Part shown: one piece after another, positions 1-10,177 of the stretch
Numbering within the stretch: the first letter of the stretch is position 1
Layout: every line of letters begins with the position of its first letter
Source: Anthopleura xanthogrammica
Lineage: Eukaryota; Cnidaria; Anthozoa; Actiniaria; Actiniidae
Assembly (NCBI GenBank): GCA_964019055.1
Contig: OZ025206.1
Coordinates: 19,813,578 to 19,877,577, forward strand
Direction: 5' to 3'
Length of the DNA stretch: 64,000 nucleotides
Translations under genes and position numbers: made by a program
Notes under the pieces: generated by a model
The model's input: the letters and a program-made list of their open reading frames with translations, nothing else
What the model was told of the DNA's origin: nothing
Databases searched by the model: none

Positions 1-1000
1 ACTGCGTAAATGAATTTGTAGTCAAGGAAGACAGCGGTTTTTACAAATTCGAAAATGGGGTATTTTCCAATCTGTAGGTGCTTGGCTGACCTTCACCTTG
101 GCCATGCAGACTTTCTGTTCATTACTTAATTCAAGCAATAAAGATAATCAAACTTTGATATGATTCGACATATGATATTTTAATCAATAAAAGTCCATTA
201 AAATATTTTGCGATGATTAATATTGTTCCAGTTATCAACGGTTTTGAATAATTCCACCTGTTTGTTCAACCGTTTACGCATAAAAAAAAGCAAACAAATG
301 GATTTCAAGCCACCTAACTATTTTCCAAGGAGATGTTTGAAATTGTCTTTGTTAGCCACCATGTTGACTATCATCTTGATGTAGTGTTTAAAGAAACTTG
401 TGAATAGCTAACCAACTACGCATGTTAGGAATATTGGCGGGAAAATGGCAGGCGCGTCCTCGAAACTCAAAACGGTGGCAGATCTTGGATTCTTATCATC
501 TTATAAAGGAAATTTAAAAAAAGTGGTAACCCATCGGATTCCACAGTTGTTTTTTCTTCAAAATATCACGCTAAGGGGATAAATACGGGTAGCTGCCAAA
601 TATCAAGTTTGTTAGATCTTTGGATGAAATTAAGGGTTATAAGACTATGTTATAGCCCTTCGAGTGATTATGTAGGTAGTCTCGGTTGGGTTTCAAATCC
701 CTATTGGGCTACCTGTGGCGATGATGGCGTCGAGGTCAGTTTGATGCGAGTGTTTGAAATTAAAAATAAATGATTTGAATTTAGCGAAACGCTGCCATTT
801 GCCTTGGAAAATTAGAGTATTTTAGTTTGAAGCTTTTAAATACGAGTTATGATTAAAAATAATAATTTATTTCTTTTCCAAGGATTTTACTAGTTTATGC
901 TTGGGCGATGCAACTTTGCCTGGCAAAGAATAGAAAGCGATTCTCCAGAGACTATTTACCCAATTCTCTTCATAAAACATCCAAGAAATAAAATAAAATA
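1..1000. repeat. Esterase upstream block, copy 1 (cut by window edge)
   Basis: This stretch is repeated in direct orientation at 7832-8833 with only scattered substitutions and small indels. Both copies run from the ACTGCGTAAATG start to a shared AAATAAAATAAAAT end. A third, more diverged copy lies at about 10500-11560. In the third copy the block sits directly upstream of an esterase 5' end, so I read it as the duplicated 5' flank of a carboxylesterase unit. I see no open reading frame of note in it. Confidence 0.85.
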
Positions 1001-1131
1001 ATCTATGTTCATGTTCCGGTTTTTGCTTCCACGATTCATAACATTATTTCATTGATAACGCTTCTACGGTTTGCTACATACCGCCGATGAACCAAGACAA
1101 AAGCAATGGAAAAAGACGAAATATAAAAATG

Positions 1132-1283
1132 GCAACAGTGGCAGATTTAGGGGGTGGTCACAGCGTGCCCGTGACCCCCTGTTCAGTTCTAGCTTGGAAT
1201 TAGTTGGTTAGTATAGCAAGAGGTGCATCTTCTTGATTGTGTTAATCCCCCCCACACACTCAACTCCTAGATCCGCTCCTACC
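1132..1283. mobile_element. CAGTGGCAGAT-ended short element, also near 6112 and 6624
   Basis: The segment begins AACAGTGGCAGATTTAGGG and ends near CCTAGATCCGCTCCTACC, an imperfect inverted pair typical of short hAT-like elements. Closely related copies occur at about 6112-6260 and 6624-6765. All three lie beside esterase sequence, so they were probably copied as part of the duplicated unit. Class is inferred from the ends only. Confidence 0.4.
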
Positions 1284-1389
1284 TAGATATTTTCATAATA
1301 ATTTTACAAAATTTTTACCACAAGAAATTTTAAAATATTCTAATGGGGTGCATCTGAGTCTAATTGATCAGGGATTTAGTTTTATATAA

Positions 1390-1595
1390 AAGATAACTGG
1401 GTATTTTTTCTTGAACCGGCTCCAGTTTTTGGAGTGTAGACGTTCATGTAAAGGCAATCTTCGCTCATATCTCTGTTTGTGTCAGATTCTGTCCAAGCTC
1501 CTCTTGTTGAATCAAAGTAATGTTCATTCTGCATACAGACTGGTCGTAGAGAAGTCGCATCATAAACACTTGATCTTCGATTAGAAAGAGCTTAC
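1390..1595 (-). pseudogene. Carboxylesterase fragment 1 (N-terminal part only)
   Basis: The minus strand reads a segment equivalent to residues of about 80-145 of the intact esterase at 2304-4016, including DATSLRPVCMQNE, GAWTESD and MSEDCLYMNVYTP. It stops just before the HGGG oxyanion-hole motif and has no signal peptide or catalytic Ser, so it cannot make an enzyme. The break at the downstream end matches that of the fragment at 6840-7227, so both come from one already truncated ancestor. Upstream the match stops at the AAGCTCTTTC boundary, where unrelated sequence begins. Confidence 0.75.
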
Positions 1596-1599
1596 CCCT

Positions 1600-2151
1600 A
1601 CCCCGCCCTTCCCCTAGAGCCTGATACTCAGGTTACCCAAGTATGTGCCCTGGTTCCCAAGGCTTTTTGCATTGCTTTTCCAACGTCTCCTAAGTAATGA
1701 TGAATGGGGACTCGGGATTCAGTAATCGGTAACGTACTTAACGGGGCCCCGAAGGAGAGAAGAGGAACAGGGTACGAAGCTAGCCTTAATCCTATTGTTT
1801 TCAGTCTGCAGAAATCAATACTAGGTTTACATCACTGCTATGGACAGTGATGACAGATTTTCCAGTTCGACGGATTAACTAGGCATACACGGGAAATGAA
1901 CACAATGAAAGTCGATTCCAGATTCTTATTGTTTGGACATGTAGTACATCTTTACCTATTATTAAGTAATCCCTTTTCATGTTTGACTTCATGTTCCAAG
2001 GATTACAGTAATTTAATATGATAACAGCTGTGATTAATATTGGTAAGAGCAGACAAATCACGACGTCACACTAGTCCGTTATTATTCTATCAGTCATATA
2101 AATGTGAGTCTACGATTAGGGCCGGGACTACACTTTCCTTGAGCCATATAG
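1600..2151. other. Intergenic, no recognised feature
   Basis: Between the esterase fragment and the 3' end of the intact gene I see no coding signal, RNA gene or clear repeat. It holds a short GC-rich patch around 1595-1780. Confidence 0.5.
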
Positions 2152-2157
2152 TTTATT
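2152..2157 (-). promoter_or_regulatory. AATAAA poly(A) signal of esterase A
   Basis: TTTATT on the plus strand reads AATAAA on the gene strand, about 147 nt beyond the stop codon at 2304. It is the first canonical hexamer I see downstream of the gene. Confidence 0.45.
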
Positions 2158-2303
2158 AATTCAATCTATTTCATTTACATCTCAAATGCATGTCATTCAA
2201 AAACAACAAACAACTGGATATTCATGGTAAATCTATGGAAATCTAAAGCATGTCGAGCAATTCAAGCTATTCATATTCGTCAAAACTTATCGTTATCGTC
2301 ATA

Positions 2304-4016
2304 TCATTCTGTTTTATTCATATTCGATGGTAACGGTTTCTTTGGAAGTAATGTCGGGAAATACGAATTCCAGAAGGCCATTCTGAGTGGGTGGTATTTG
2401 CTGCTCATGAAAGGATTCTTCTTCATCTTCAAGTAAGCTTTTTTGGAAGAGTCAAAGTTGTCCCATTTCAAACCACGCACAAGTGTTGGAGTCGGGTTTC
2501 CAAATTTAGCAAAATTGGTAAACATGGTCACCACCATATCGCTGACGTTTCTATCTTTCTCGTCAAACTTTAGTTTCGTTTCGGAGTTCAGAAGCGGAAG
2601 ACCAAACATGTAGGCTGTTGTATCTTCGTTGATGACACCCATCCATTCGGGTTTTGGATGGTGTTTAGAGCGATGAGCAAACTCAAACATGTAGGTAGGA
2701 GCACCGCCATCGCTGTGGAAGGTCAAGGCAGCATCGGTTGGTGCAACGAAATAGTAATCGGACCACATGTCGATAAGCTTCTCACGGAATAGACTCGGGT
2801 CGTTGAGGTCGTCCCATGGTGTGTACTGAAACTCCAGAGCGTTGTGAGCAACGGGGGCCTCTTCCTTTTTAAGTTGGTATTGACTTGAAAAAATGGCATC
2901 TACATATTTGCTGAGACCTTTAACATTGTATGTTATGTGGTTCATTTTGTGTGCACTGTCTATCCAAGTTGCGCCTTCCTGACTGACAAAACCTGACATT
3001 AAAGGGAGCTTATGGAACTTTCCATTGTTTAGTAATGTCTTGGGCTCGTTAGGGAGAAAGGGTTTGTCAACAAATGGCTGAATCTTCCAAATATTCGAAT
3101 TCTTCAAGACATCGGTGCTTGAAACTGATTTCAAGCACTCAAGTATTTGTCGACTGCTGGTTTTCGTACAGTTAACCTTCCTGACTAACTCCTTACTACC
3201 TTTTAAAACTAGAGACTTTCGTTCGTAGGCAAAAGGACACAAATCCACACCGCTGACTGCAATGCCTCGATGAAACAGTCCTTCGGAAAGAGGTGATAAG
3301 TAGTGTAAAGCCACACTAGATCCTCCTGAGCTTTCACCAAGGAGAGTCACGCTGTTCATATCGCCACCAAAACCGTGGATGTTTCGCTGAACCCACTTGA
3401 GGGCCTCTACCTGGTCAAGAAGACCCACATTTCCCGGTGCCTCGGAGTCCCCAGTAGTAAAGAACCCGAATGGTCCAAGTCGATACTGGATAGTGACAAG
3501 TACAACATCGCGTGTAGGCAAATACTCACCAGGAAAACCATCACGAGTAGGAGCACCTGAGCCAAAGCCTCCTCCGTGGATATGGACTATAACTGGGTAT
3601 TTCTTTGTACTTCTTGTGCTTGGAGTGTAAATGTTTAGGTACAGGCAATTTTCGCTCACATCTTTCTTTGGGTCAAATTCTGGCCACGCTCCTCTTATTG
3701 AATCAAAATAATAATTATCCTGCATGCAGACTGGTCGTAGAGAAGTTGCATCATAGTCACATGATCTTTTAGTAGAAAGAGCTTTTGGGGGTTTGAAGCG
3801 AAGATCTCTTATTGGTTCTTGGGCGTAAGGTACGCCCAGGAACTTGTAGATGGTTTTGGTTTGTCCATCATTGGTTTTGATGTCTTGTTGTATTCCCCTG
3901 ACATAGCCCTGTTGGGTTAGCACTCTTGTAGGGGTTGTCCCAAAAGCAAGCGCAACAACATTAAACATGACAAGAAAAAGTGAAATAGCTCTAGTTTTTG
4001 ACAAAACTACCTCCAT
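2304..4016 (-). CDS. Secreted type-B carboxylesterase with His-to-Asn change (esterase A)
   Basis: This intronless gene encodes about 570 residues of the alpha/beta-hydrolase COesterase family, the usual size. The first ATG is at 4014-4016; the frame stays open upstream only to a TTG. Residues 1-26 form a signal peptide (TRAISLFLVMFNVVALAFG). The oxyanion-hole HGGG is at about 147-150, the nucleophile Ser in GESSGG at about 229, and the acidic residue in GFVSQEG at about 347. Where the family has the catalytic His, this protein reads WMGVINEDT: Asn at about 463, codon AAC. The paralogue at 14872-16665 has CAC (His) at the same place. The fold looks intact and the frame has no stop, so the gene may have become a binding protein, may use another base, or may be newly disabled. 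There is no C-terminal hydrophobic tail, so it is probably secreted. The substrate is unknown. A TATA box and a CRE/MARE palindrome lie upstream. Confidence 0.9.
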   Translation of the reverse strand: MEVVLSKTRAISLFLVMFNVVALAFGTTPTRVLTQQGYVRGIQQDIKTNDGQTKTIYKFLGVPYAQEPIRDLRFKPPKALSTKRSCDYDATSLRPVCMQDNYYFDSIRGAWPEFDPKKDVSENCLYLNIYTPSTRSTKKYPVIVHIHGGGFGSGAPTRDGFPGEYLPTRDVVLVTIQYRLGPFGFFTTGDSEAPGNVGLLDQVEALKWVQRNIHGFGGDMNSVTLLGESSGGSSVALHYLSPLSEGLFHRGIAVSGVDLCPFAYERKSLVLKGSKELVRKVNCTKTSSRQILECLKSVSSTDVLKNSNIWKIQPFVDKPFLPNEPKTLLNNGKFHKLPLMSGFVSQEGATWIDSAHKMNHITYNVKGLSKYVDAIFSSQYQLKKEEAPVAHNALEFQYTPWDDLNDPSLFREKLIDMWSDYYFVAPTDAALTFHSDGGAPTYMFEFAHRSKHHPKPEWMGVINEDTTAYMFGLPLLNSETKLKFDEKDRNVSDMVVTMFTNFAKFGNPTPTLVRGLKWDNFDSSKKAYLKMKKNPFMSSKYHPLRMAFWNSYFPTLLPKKPLPSNMNKTE

Positions 4017-4100
4017 CTTCGGCAAGTATCTTCTTTCCAGGATAACTTAAGTTTACTGAACCCAGCTTACTTTAAGATGTTGTGTTTATTTACCAGCTAA

Positions 4101-4107
4101 CTTTATA
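4101..4107 (-). promoter_or_regulatory. TATA box of esterase A
   Basis: The minus strand reads TATAAAG about 85 nt upstream of the ATG, which would put the transcription start near 4070-4078. The matching positions in the broken copies read GGGTAAAG (near 10425 and 7612), so only the intact copy has a good TATA box. Confidence 0.5.
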
Positions 4108-4120
4108 TTGACGAGTTATG

Positions 4121-4134
4121 GGCTGACGTCAGCA
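4121..4134. promoter_or_regulatory. CRE/C-MARE palindrome in the esterase A promoter
   Basis: The 14 bases GGCTGACGTCAGCA contain the full CRE palindrome TGACGTCA. On the gene strand they match the CRE-type Maf recognition element TGCTGACGTCAGCA at 13 of 14 positions. The site is about 20 bp upstream of the TATA box. The same 14 bases are kept at 10452-10465 upstream of the broken copy. Binding by CREB/ATF or Maf/CNC factors is inferred from the motif. Confidence 0.5.
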
Positions 4135-4199
4135 TTATTAATATAATATTTTGATTTGTAGGTAATTTCAAGTTTTACCACGAAATATTGGACCTCCTC

Positions 4200-4450
4200 T
4201 GGTTAGTTGACCTTGGTGTCTTTTTTACAAACTTTCAGTTCATCACTTCTAGCAATGAAATTAATCAAATCTTAAACGGTTCGACATATGAAAGATGTGA
4301 CTCTACAAAGTATAAGTGATCTTAATCAATAAAGGTCAGTTAAATTATTTTGTGATGGTTATTACCGGTAGTGTTCCAGTTATCAACGGTTTTGATTAAT
4401 TCCACCTGTTTGTTCACCCGTTTACGCTTAATGAACACATTAATTCTGCA
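4200..4450. promoter_or_regulatory. Conserved distal upstream block of the esterase units
   Basis: The most conserved core reads CCACCTGTTTGTTCACCCG, preceded by GTTCCAGTTATCAACGG. Versions of the core occur near 256, 4404, 5043, 8090 and 10674, each upstream of an esterase or in its duplicated flank. It contains a CACCTG E-box and a forkhead-like TGTTTGTT. Conservation may reflect recent duplication as much as function. Confidence 0.4.
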
Positions 4451-5666
4451 AATCGTACCAAAAAAGGCTAAAAAAATCGGATTTCAACTTACGTAAATAT
4501 CGGAAGAAAGGTTTGGATTTTCTAGTTTTAATCATCAAAATTCTTACTTAATTAATCTTTTCTCGAGGAAAATGTTTCTGCACAAAGTGACATGATTTTA
4601 TCGCTTTTTGGCAGGATAAGCATATACTTTAAAATTGAGAAAAATCATTTCCAGTTTTTCTTTCAGCAAACAGAAGTTTTATATCTGAAAGGGCAGTTTA
4701 GTGAGTGTTTCCTTTGGGGCGAAAATAATTTCTCGCTTGATGATTGTGAAAGGAATAACAATTTAACCTTGAAAATATATCACATAACTACAGGTAAAAA
4801 CTATGGTTATCTAGAAAGAGATTTCAATTCTAAAGAAGTTTTTAATTCTTAAACATCAATTTTTCTACTTCGCGAGTTCGAAATGCTTTGTGCACTGACA
4901 ACGGCTTTGATAGTTTAGATAATCAAATCTTAATCAAATTTTCGCCGTCATATGAAATATTTGATTCTAACCAATAACTTTCTTTTGAAAATATTTTGCC
5001 GAGATAATTAATCTTATTTCATTAATCGCGGTTTTCAATATTCCCACCTGTTTGTTCACCCGTTTCCACGTGATGAACACATGAACTCTGCACTGAAATT
5101 GTACCAGAAAACGCTAAAGAGTGATCTCACATAACTATTTCAAGTTCATGCGGGGGTGCTTTGTGTGAAAAGGGGGGCGTATGCATTGATATTATTTAAT
5201 AGAAAACGATTCTCCAGAGACTATTCGCCCATTTCTCTTTCTAAAATATTCAAGAAATGAAATAAAATTATGTTTACCTTCTGGTTTTTGTTTTTACGAC
5301 TTAGAATTCTTTTAAGTGGGACGACGATGAAAATTGAACCTTTTCGAAACGAGATTTTTTTGATGACACGTTTCAAAAATAGTTAAGAGAAAGAGAAACC
5401 CGATGTTAAAAAAGAGAAAAACAAAAATATAATAGCTAAAATTCTGAGCTGAATTGTCTAAGAATGTTGTCCGCCATTATAATCCATCTCGTTCTTACCC
5501 GTGACGTCAGTCACTCAACGCTTTGCTTTTAGCGTCCAGGTTTAGGACTTATTGCTATATTCTTGCTCCACAACGCGTCTTCTTGGCTTTATTTTCAAGA
5601 AAGAAACCTCAAGTATTGAATATCCACATATGACAACAAGCCATGAGGGTTATCAATAGTGACAAA
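4451..5666. other. Intergenic, with a partial upstream-block copy
   Basis: A second partial copy of the esterase upstream block lies at about 4890-5110 (the core near 5043). A TGACGTCA octamer occurs near 5501. I see no gene here; the open frame at 4592-4852 is AT-rich and has no family resemblance. Confidence 0.45.
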
Positions 5667-6020
5667 CTGACGTCACAAAGAGAACGTTTGAATAATGGCG
5701 GAAAGCGAAATCCGAGAAATAGAACTTGTTTTGAGAACATTCCCTTTATCGCACCACAAACTGGTTTTGATATATTAGTGTGAATGCTAAGAAGATGTCA
5801 AAAATGTAAAAATATTAATTTCGTTGATTTCATCGTCGTCACACTGACGTCACAAAGAGAACGTTTGAATAATGGTGGAAAGCGAAATCCGAGAAATAGA
5901 ACTTGCTTTGAGAACATTCCCTTTATCGCACCACAAAATGGTTTTGATATATGAGTGTGAATGCTATGAAGATGTCAAAAATGTAAAAATATTAATTTCG
6001 TTGATTTCGTCGTCGTCCCA
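5667..6020. repeat. Two tandem 177-bp units, each with TGACGTCA and an ATG
   Basis: Units 5667-5843 and 5844-6020 are nearly the same. Each starts with CTGACGTCACAAAGAGAACG and continues into AATAATGG(C/T)GGAAAGCGAAATCC. In the first unit the frame after the ATG is closed by a stop; in the second it stays open to 6069. This could be a duplicated first exon with its CRE-like site, or simply a tandem duplication. Confidence 0.7.
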
Positions 6021-6069
6021 CTTTGAAAATAACGCTTCAAGGGTTTGGCAAAAACCAGTCAAACAATGA
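5872..6069 (+). other. Possible coding fragment, 65 residues
   Basis: The frame begins at an ATG with a fair context (AATAATGGTGG) and encodes MVESEIREIELALRTFPLS followed by a Cys-containing stretch (ECECYED). The near-copy 177 bp upstream has in-frame stops. I do not recognise the family. It may be a duplicated first exon or chance. Confidence 0.15.
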
Positions 6070-6344
6070 AGCAAGGCAAAAGCAATGGAAAAAGACAAAA
6101 TATGCAAATGGCAACAGTGGCAGAATTAGGGGGTGGTCACAGGGTGCCCGTAACCCCCCGTTCAGTTCTACCTTGGAATTATTTGATTAGTATAGCAAAA
6201 GGTGCATCTTCTTGATTGTGTGAATCCCCCCACACACTGAAAATCCTAGATCCGCCCCAGGGCAACTACCAAGTTATTTTCATAATAATTTTACAGAATT
6301 TTTACGACAATTAATTCAAAAATATTCTTGATATGGCCATCACT

Positions 6345-6510
6345 CCTTCTCTGTTGCTGCCCCTGAATTTTGGAACTCGCTGCCATCACAAATAAGAAAT
6401 GCTCCAAACCTCTCCTGTTTTAAATCAGAACTTAAAACTCACTTATTTAAATTAGCTTTTATTCCGTGATTACATGTAATATATCATCATCATCATCATC
6501 ATCGTTCTCT
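6345..6510 (+). mobile_element. LINE (CR1/L2-like) 3' end with (CAT)n tail
   Basis: The plus strand reads HSFSVAAPEFWNSLPSQIR and FKSELKTHLFKLAF, the usual C-terminus of CR1/L2-type reverse transcriptases. It stops shortly before a simple (ATC)n run at about 6483-6504. Such elements often end in short tandem repeats. Only the last 50 or so codons remain, consistent with 5' truncation on insertion. Confidence 0.7.
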
Positions 6511-6839
6511 TTTTAAAATATTAAAGATGCGTTTAAAAAAAACTCTTCAAAGGTTTCGCAAATACCGGTGAAACAATGAAGCAAGGCAAAAGCAATGGAA
6601 AAAGACAAAATATTTCAAATGGCAACAGTGGCAGATTTAAGGGGTGGTCACAGTGTACCCTTAACCCCCCTGTTCAGTTCTAGCTTGTTATTAGTTGGTT
6701 AGTATAGCAAAAGGTGCATCTTCTTGATTGTGTTAATACCCCCAAGTTCCGCCCCTACCAAGTTAGTTTCATAATAATTTTACAAAAATTTTACCACAAG
6801 AAATTTTAAAGTATTCTAATGGGGTGCATCTGAGTCTAA

Positions 6840-7227
6840 TTGATCAGGGATTTAGTTTTACATAAAAGATAACTGGGTATTTCCTTGAACGGGCTCCAGT
6901 TTTTGGAGTGTACACGTTCAGGTAAAGGCAATCTTCGCTCATATCTCTGTTTGGGTCAGATTCTGTCCTCTCCTCTTGTCATTCTGCATACAGACTGGTA
7001 GTAGAGAAGTTGCATTATAATCACGTGATCTTCGATTAGAAAAAGCTTGTGGGGGCTTGAAACGGAGATCGTTGGCGTCAATTGGCTTCTTGGCATAAGG
7101 AAGGCCCAGAAACTTATAGATGGTTTTTGTTTGTCTATCATTGGTTTGAATGTCTTGTTGTAGTCCCCTGACAAAGCCATGTTGGGTTAACACTTATGTA
7201 GGGGTTGTCCCAAAAGTAAGCGCAATA
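6840..7227 (-). pseudogene. Carboxylesterase fragment 2, fused to a LINE
   Basis: The minus strand reads HGFVRGLQQDIQTND, TIYKFLGLPYAKKPI, LRFKPPQAF and LLPVCMQND, then loses frame through a deletion, and resumes with MSEDCLYLNVYTP before ending at the same point as fragment 1. The signal peptide is missing because a LINE piece replaces it at 7228. No oxyanion hole, Ser, Glu or His is present, so this is a dead copy. Confidence 0.8.
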
Positions 7228-7545
7228 TTTTTGATATATTACGCAAGTGATAAAACGAGGATTTACAAACAGCAGATATCTGGTTATCAAGTGTTAGATA
7301 CTCATCAAAAATCACCCCAATATTCCTAGTTGTCGATGTAGGTGTGATATCATAGCCAGATATTTCTAGAGTGTCCAGAGATGGCTTGGCACTATAAGGA
7401 GAAGATAGAAAAAGTACCTCAGTCTTATCACTGTTAAGTTTTAACTTGTTCATACACATCCAGTTATCTATATCCTTAACACAAGATTGCATTTTAAGTT
7501 TAGCATCCTCTAGTTCCACCAAAGATGATGTTGAAAAGCTAATTG
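7228..7545 (-). mobile_element. LINE reverse transcriptase fragment inserted in the esterase 5' end
   Basis: The open frame reads CVKDIDNWMCMNKLKLNSDK, TEVLFLSS and TRNIGVIFDEYLTLDNQI, typical of the palm/thumb part of CR1/L2-type reverse transcriptases. Both ends abut esterase promoter-type sequence: coding on the left, the ACTTGAGTTTACTG leader on the right. It therefore sits where the signal peptide should be. No catalytic YxDD box is in this fragment. Confidence 0.8.
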
Positions 7546-7831
7546 TTTAATACATTAAAGGACGACTTGAGTTTACTGTTAAGTTATAGATGCTGTGTTT
7601 ATTTACCAACTAACTTTACCCTGACGATTTATGGAAAATCAGGCTAATACTGCTGTGTTCATTGACAACAGATTCGTTTACGCAGGGTTAGCGTCTGCAG
7701 TTCAATGCCAAAACATTCACACATACCAACGGTAAAGTAAAGAATACAACACTTCAACAATGAAAGCACTTTGAAATTCCACACACCCCCACACTGGACA
7801 CATGAATATTCTGCACAAAAGTGAGGCTAAC
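7546..7831. other. Promoter remnant of fragment 2
   Basis: The first 90 bases match the leader and TATA region of esterase A (GTTTATTTACCAACTAACTTTA), but the TATA box and the CRE/MARE palindrome are both lost (AGGCTAATACTGCTG in place of the palindrome). The rest shows no clear feature. Confidence 0.45.
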
Positions 7832-8833
7832 ACTGCGTAAATGAATTTGTAGTCAAGGAAGACAGCGGTTTTTACAAATTCGAAAATGGGGTATTCTCCA
7901 ATCTGTAGGTGCTTGGCTGACCTTCACCTTGGCCATGCAGACTTTCTGTTCATCACTTAATTCAAACAATAAAGATAATCAAACTTTGATATGATTCGAC
8001 ATATGATATTTTAATCAATAAAAGTCCATTAAAATATTTTGCGATGATTAATATTGTTCTAGTTATCAACGGTTTTGAATAATTCCACCTGTTTGTTCAA
8101 CCGTTTACGCATAAAAAAAAGCAAACAAATGGATTTCAAGCCACCTAACTATTTTCCAAGGAGATGTTTGAAATTGTCTTTGTTAGCCACCATGTTGACT
8201 ATCATCTTGATGTAGTGTTTAAAGAAACTTGTGAATAGCTAACCAACTACGCATGTTAGGAATATTGGCGGGAAAATGGCAGGCGCGTCCTCGAAACTCA
8301 AAACGGTGGCAGATCTTGGATTCTTATCATCTTATAAAGGAAATTTAAAAAAATGCTAACCCATCGGATTCCACTGTTGTTTTTTCTTCAAAATATCACG
8401 CTAAGGGGATAAATACGGGTAGCTGCCAAATATCAAGTTTGCTAGATCTTTGGATGAAATTGAGGGTTATAAGACTATGTTATAACTCTTTGAGTGATTA
8501 TGTAGGTAGTCTCGGTTGGGTTTCAAATCCCTATTGGGCTACCTGTGGCGATGATGGCGTCGAGGTCAGTTTGATGCGAGTGTTTGAAATTAGAAATTAA
8601 TGATTTGAATTTAGCGAAACGCTGCCATTTGCCTTGGAAAATTAGAGTATTTGGGTTTGAAGCTTTTAAATACGAGTTATGATAAAAAAAATAATGTATC
8701 TATTTTTCAAGGATTTTACTAGTTTATGCTTAACTTGTGCGATGCAACTTTGCCTGGCAAAGAATAGAAAGCGATTCTCCAGAGATTATTTACCCAATTC
8801 TCTTCATAAAACATCCAAGAAATAAAATAAAAT
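7832..8833. repeat. Esterase upstream block, copy 2
   Basis: Direct repeat of 1-1000, with a few percent difference by eye. It is followed within 15 bp by the split esterase pseudogene at 8848, so the duplication end and the pseudogene end nearly coincide. Confidence 0.85.
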
Positions 8834-8929
8834 TACATATATATATGTGGGGGTTTGAAGCGGAGATCGTGAGCGTCAATGGGCTTCTCGGCATAAGGAA
8901 GGCTAATGGTCAGGAACTTGTAGATGGTT

Positions 8930-10177
8930 CATCGCGCAGAATGAGTGGTCAAATCAAGGGCACTAGGACAACCAAAATAGTCATTTATATATAAGTTGTT
9001 CTTTGTTTATGATTCGATTGAACGTGATTTATATTCTTGCTCTTGGCTTCTATTAATTGTGCTTCGTTCCAAAGGTCAAAGAGATCATATAAACAACGGT
9101 TGTTTGGCTATACTGTACTGGCCAGTAACTGGAGCTTCGTTCTCGAACTGTTTGAATAATACTGACTACGCGACCACGCGATATCTATTACGTCACTAAT
9201 ATCTTACCATCTCCTAGAATCACTCTAAACAAAGTGCCACCCCACCTTTCAAAATAATTGGATTAAGTGAGCAGACGAGATGACAATGCAAGCAGGCTAG
9301 TAGCCTACCCCGGGACTTTAGAGTGATTATAGGAGATGGTAAGATATTAAGACCCAAGAGTGCAATGAGCCATTGCGAAGTTATGAGTGGCGGGAGATTC
9401 AATATAGAGAAAATGGCTGAAACACTGTTACCAGTGCATCTTCACCGCGGTTTTTAGCATTTCTTTGAAAACAAATTCATGACATACATACTGCTTTTGA
9501 AAGATTACGCTTCAATCAATCAAATAAAACTTTTTATTCTGTCAAAAATCTCAAAAAAACCTACTACCTTGGCAATGACATTCATGGGAAAAACCCAAAA
9601 CTATAATATTCATGGCTCTGTATCTCTTGAATTTAAAGGCGCGACGACAACATACACACGGCTTCTTGTAGGTCTTGAATTGTACTTTAAAATGATACTC
9701 GAAGCGTTTAAATCGGCGGAAAAAACCTACAACCTTCTCGAAAAAAACTAAGAAATGTAGCTTAAAAAGTTATTTTGCGAGGATTATTCTGATTAGTTCA
9801 ACAACAACGAGTGAAAAATTATTTCGGTCTTTGAGAAAGAAATTTGTTTTCGATCATAGCTATATAGAAAGGTCGACTTCTAGAGCGGGAATTTTTCTTC
9901 TAACTTTAAGAATTTTTTTTTTCTTCAGTCTGTTGTAATAAAATCTCATCTTGGACCTGCCACTAAAAGCGCATCATTACTTACAATAGGTCTAGAAGAA
10001 CAATCGGACCGCATTTATCACCGGCTTTAATCGGCATGGATTAACCTGAAACCCGACCTTGAGAAACCAGAATACTCGATAGCCAATAGGAATCGAGCTT
10101 TTACTTTACAAAATTTTTAATTAGTTAATTCCAAAAAACTCAAAGTGTCCCTTAAACAATGGCCATTCTGCGCGATG
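8930..10177. mobile_element. Non-autonomous DNA transposon, 14-bp inverted ends
   Basis: The element begins CATCGCGCAGAATG (8930-8943) and ends CATTCTGCGCGATG (10164-10177), a perfect 14-bp inverted repeat. Its removal rejoins esterase codons that are contiguous in the intact gene (GTAGATGG next to TTTTG). A short run of Ts flanks both sides, so the target duplication is about 2 bp or unclear. An open frame at 9479-9751 has no transposase motif I recognise, so the element is probably non-autonomous. Confidence 0.75.
9197..9349. repeat. Foldback element nested in the transposon
   Basis: TAATATCTTACCATCTCC at the left is the reverse complement of GGAGATGGTAAGATATTA at the right, and the match goes on through AGAATCACTCTAAA with one mismatch. 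That makes arms of about 33 bp around an 87-bp loop. Its inner AGAGTGATTATA resembles the ends of the element at 48865-49008. Confidence 0.65.
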
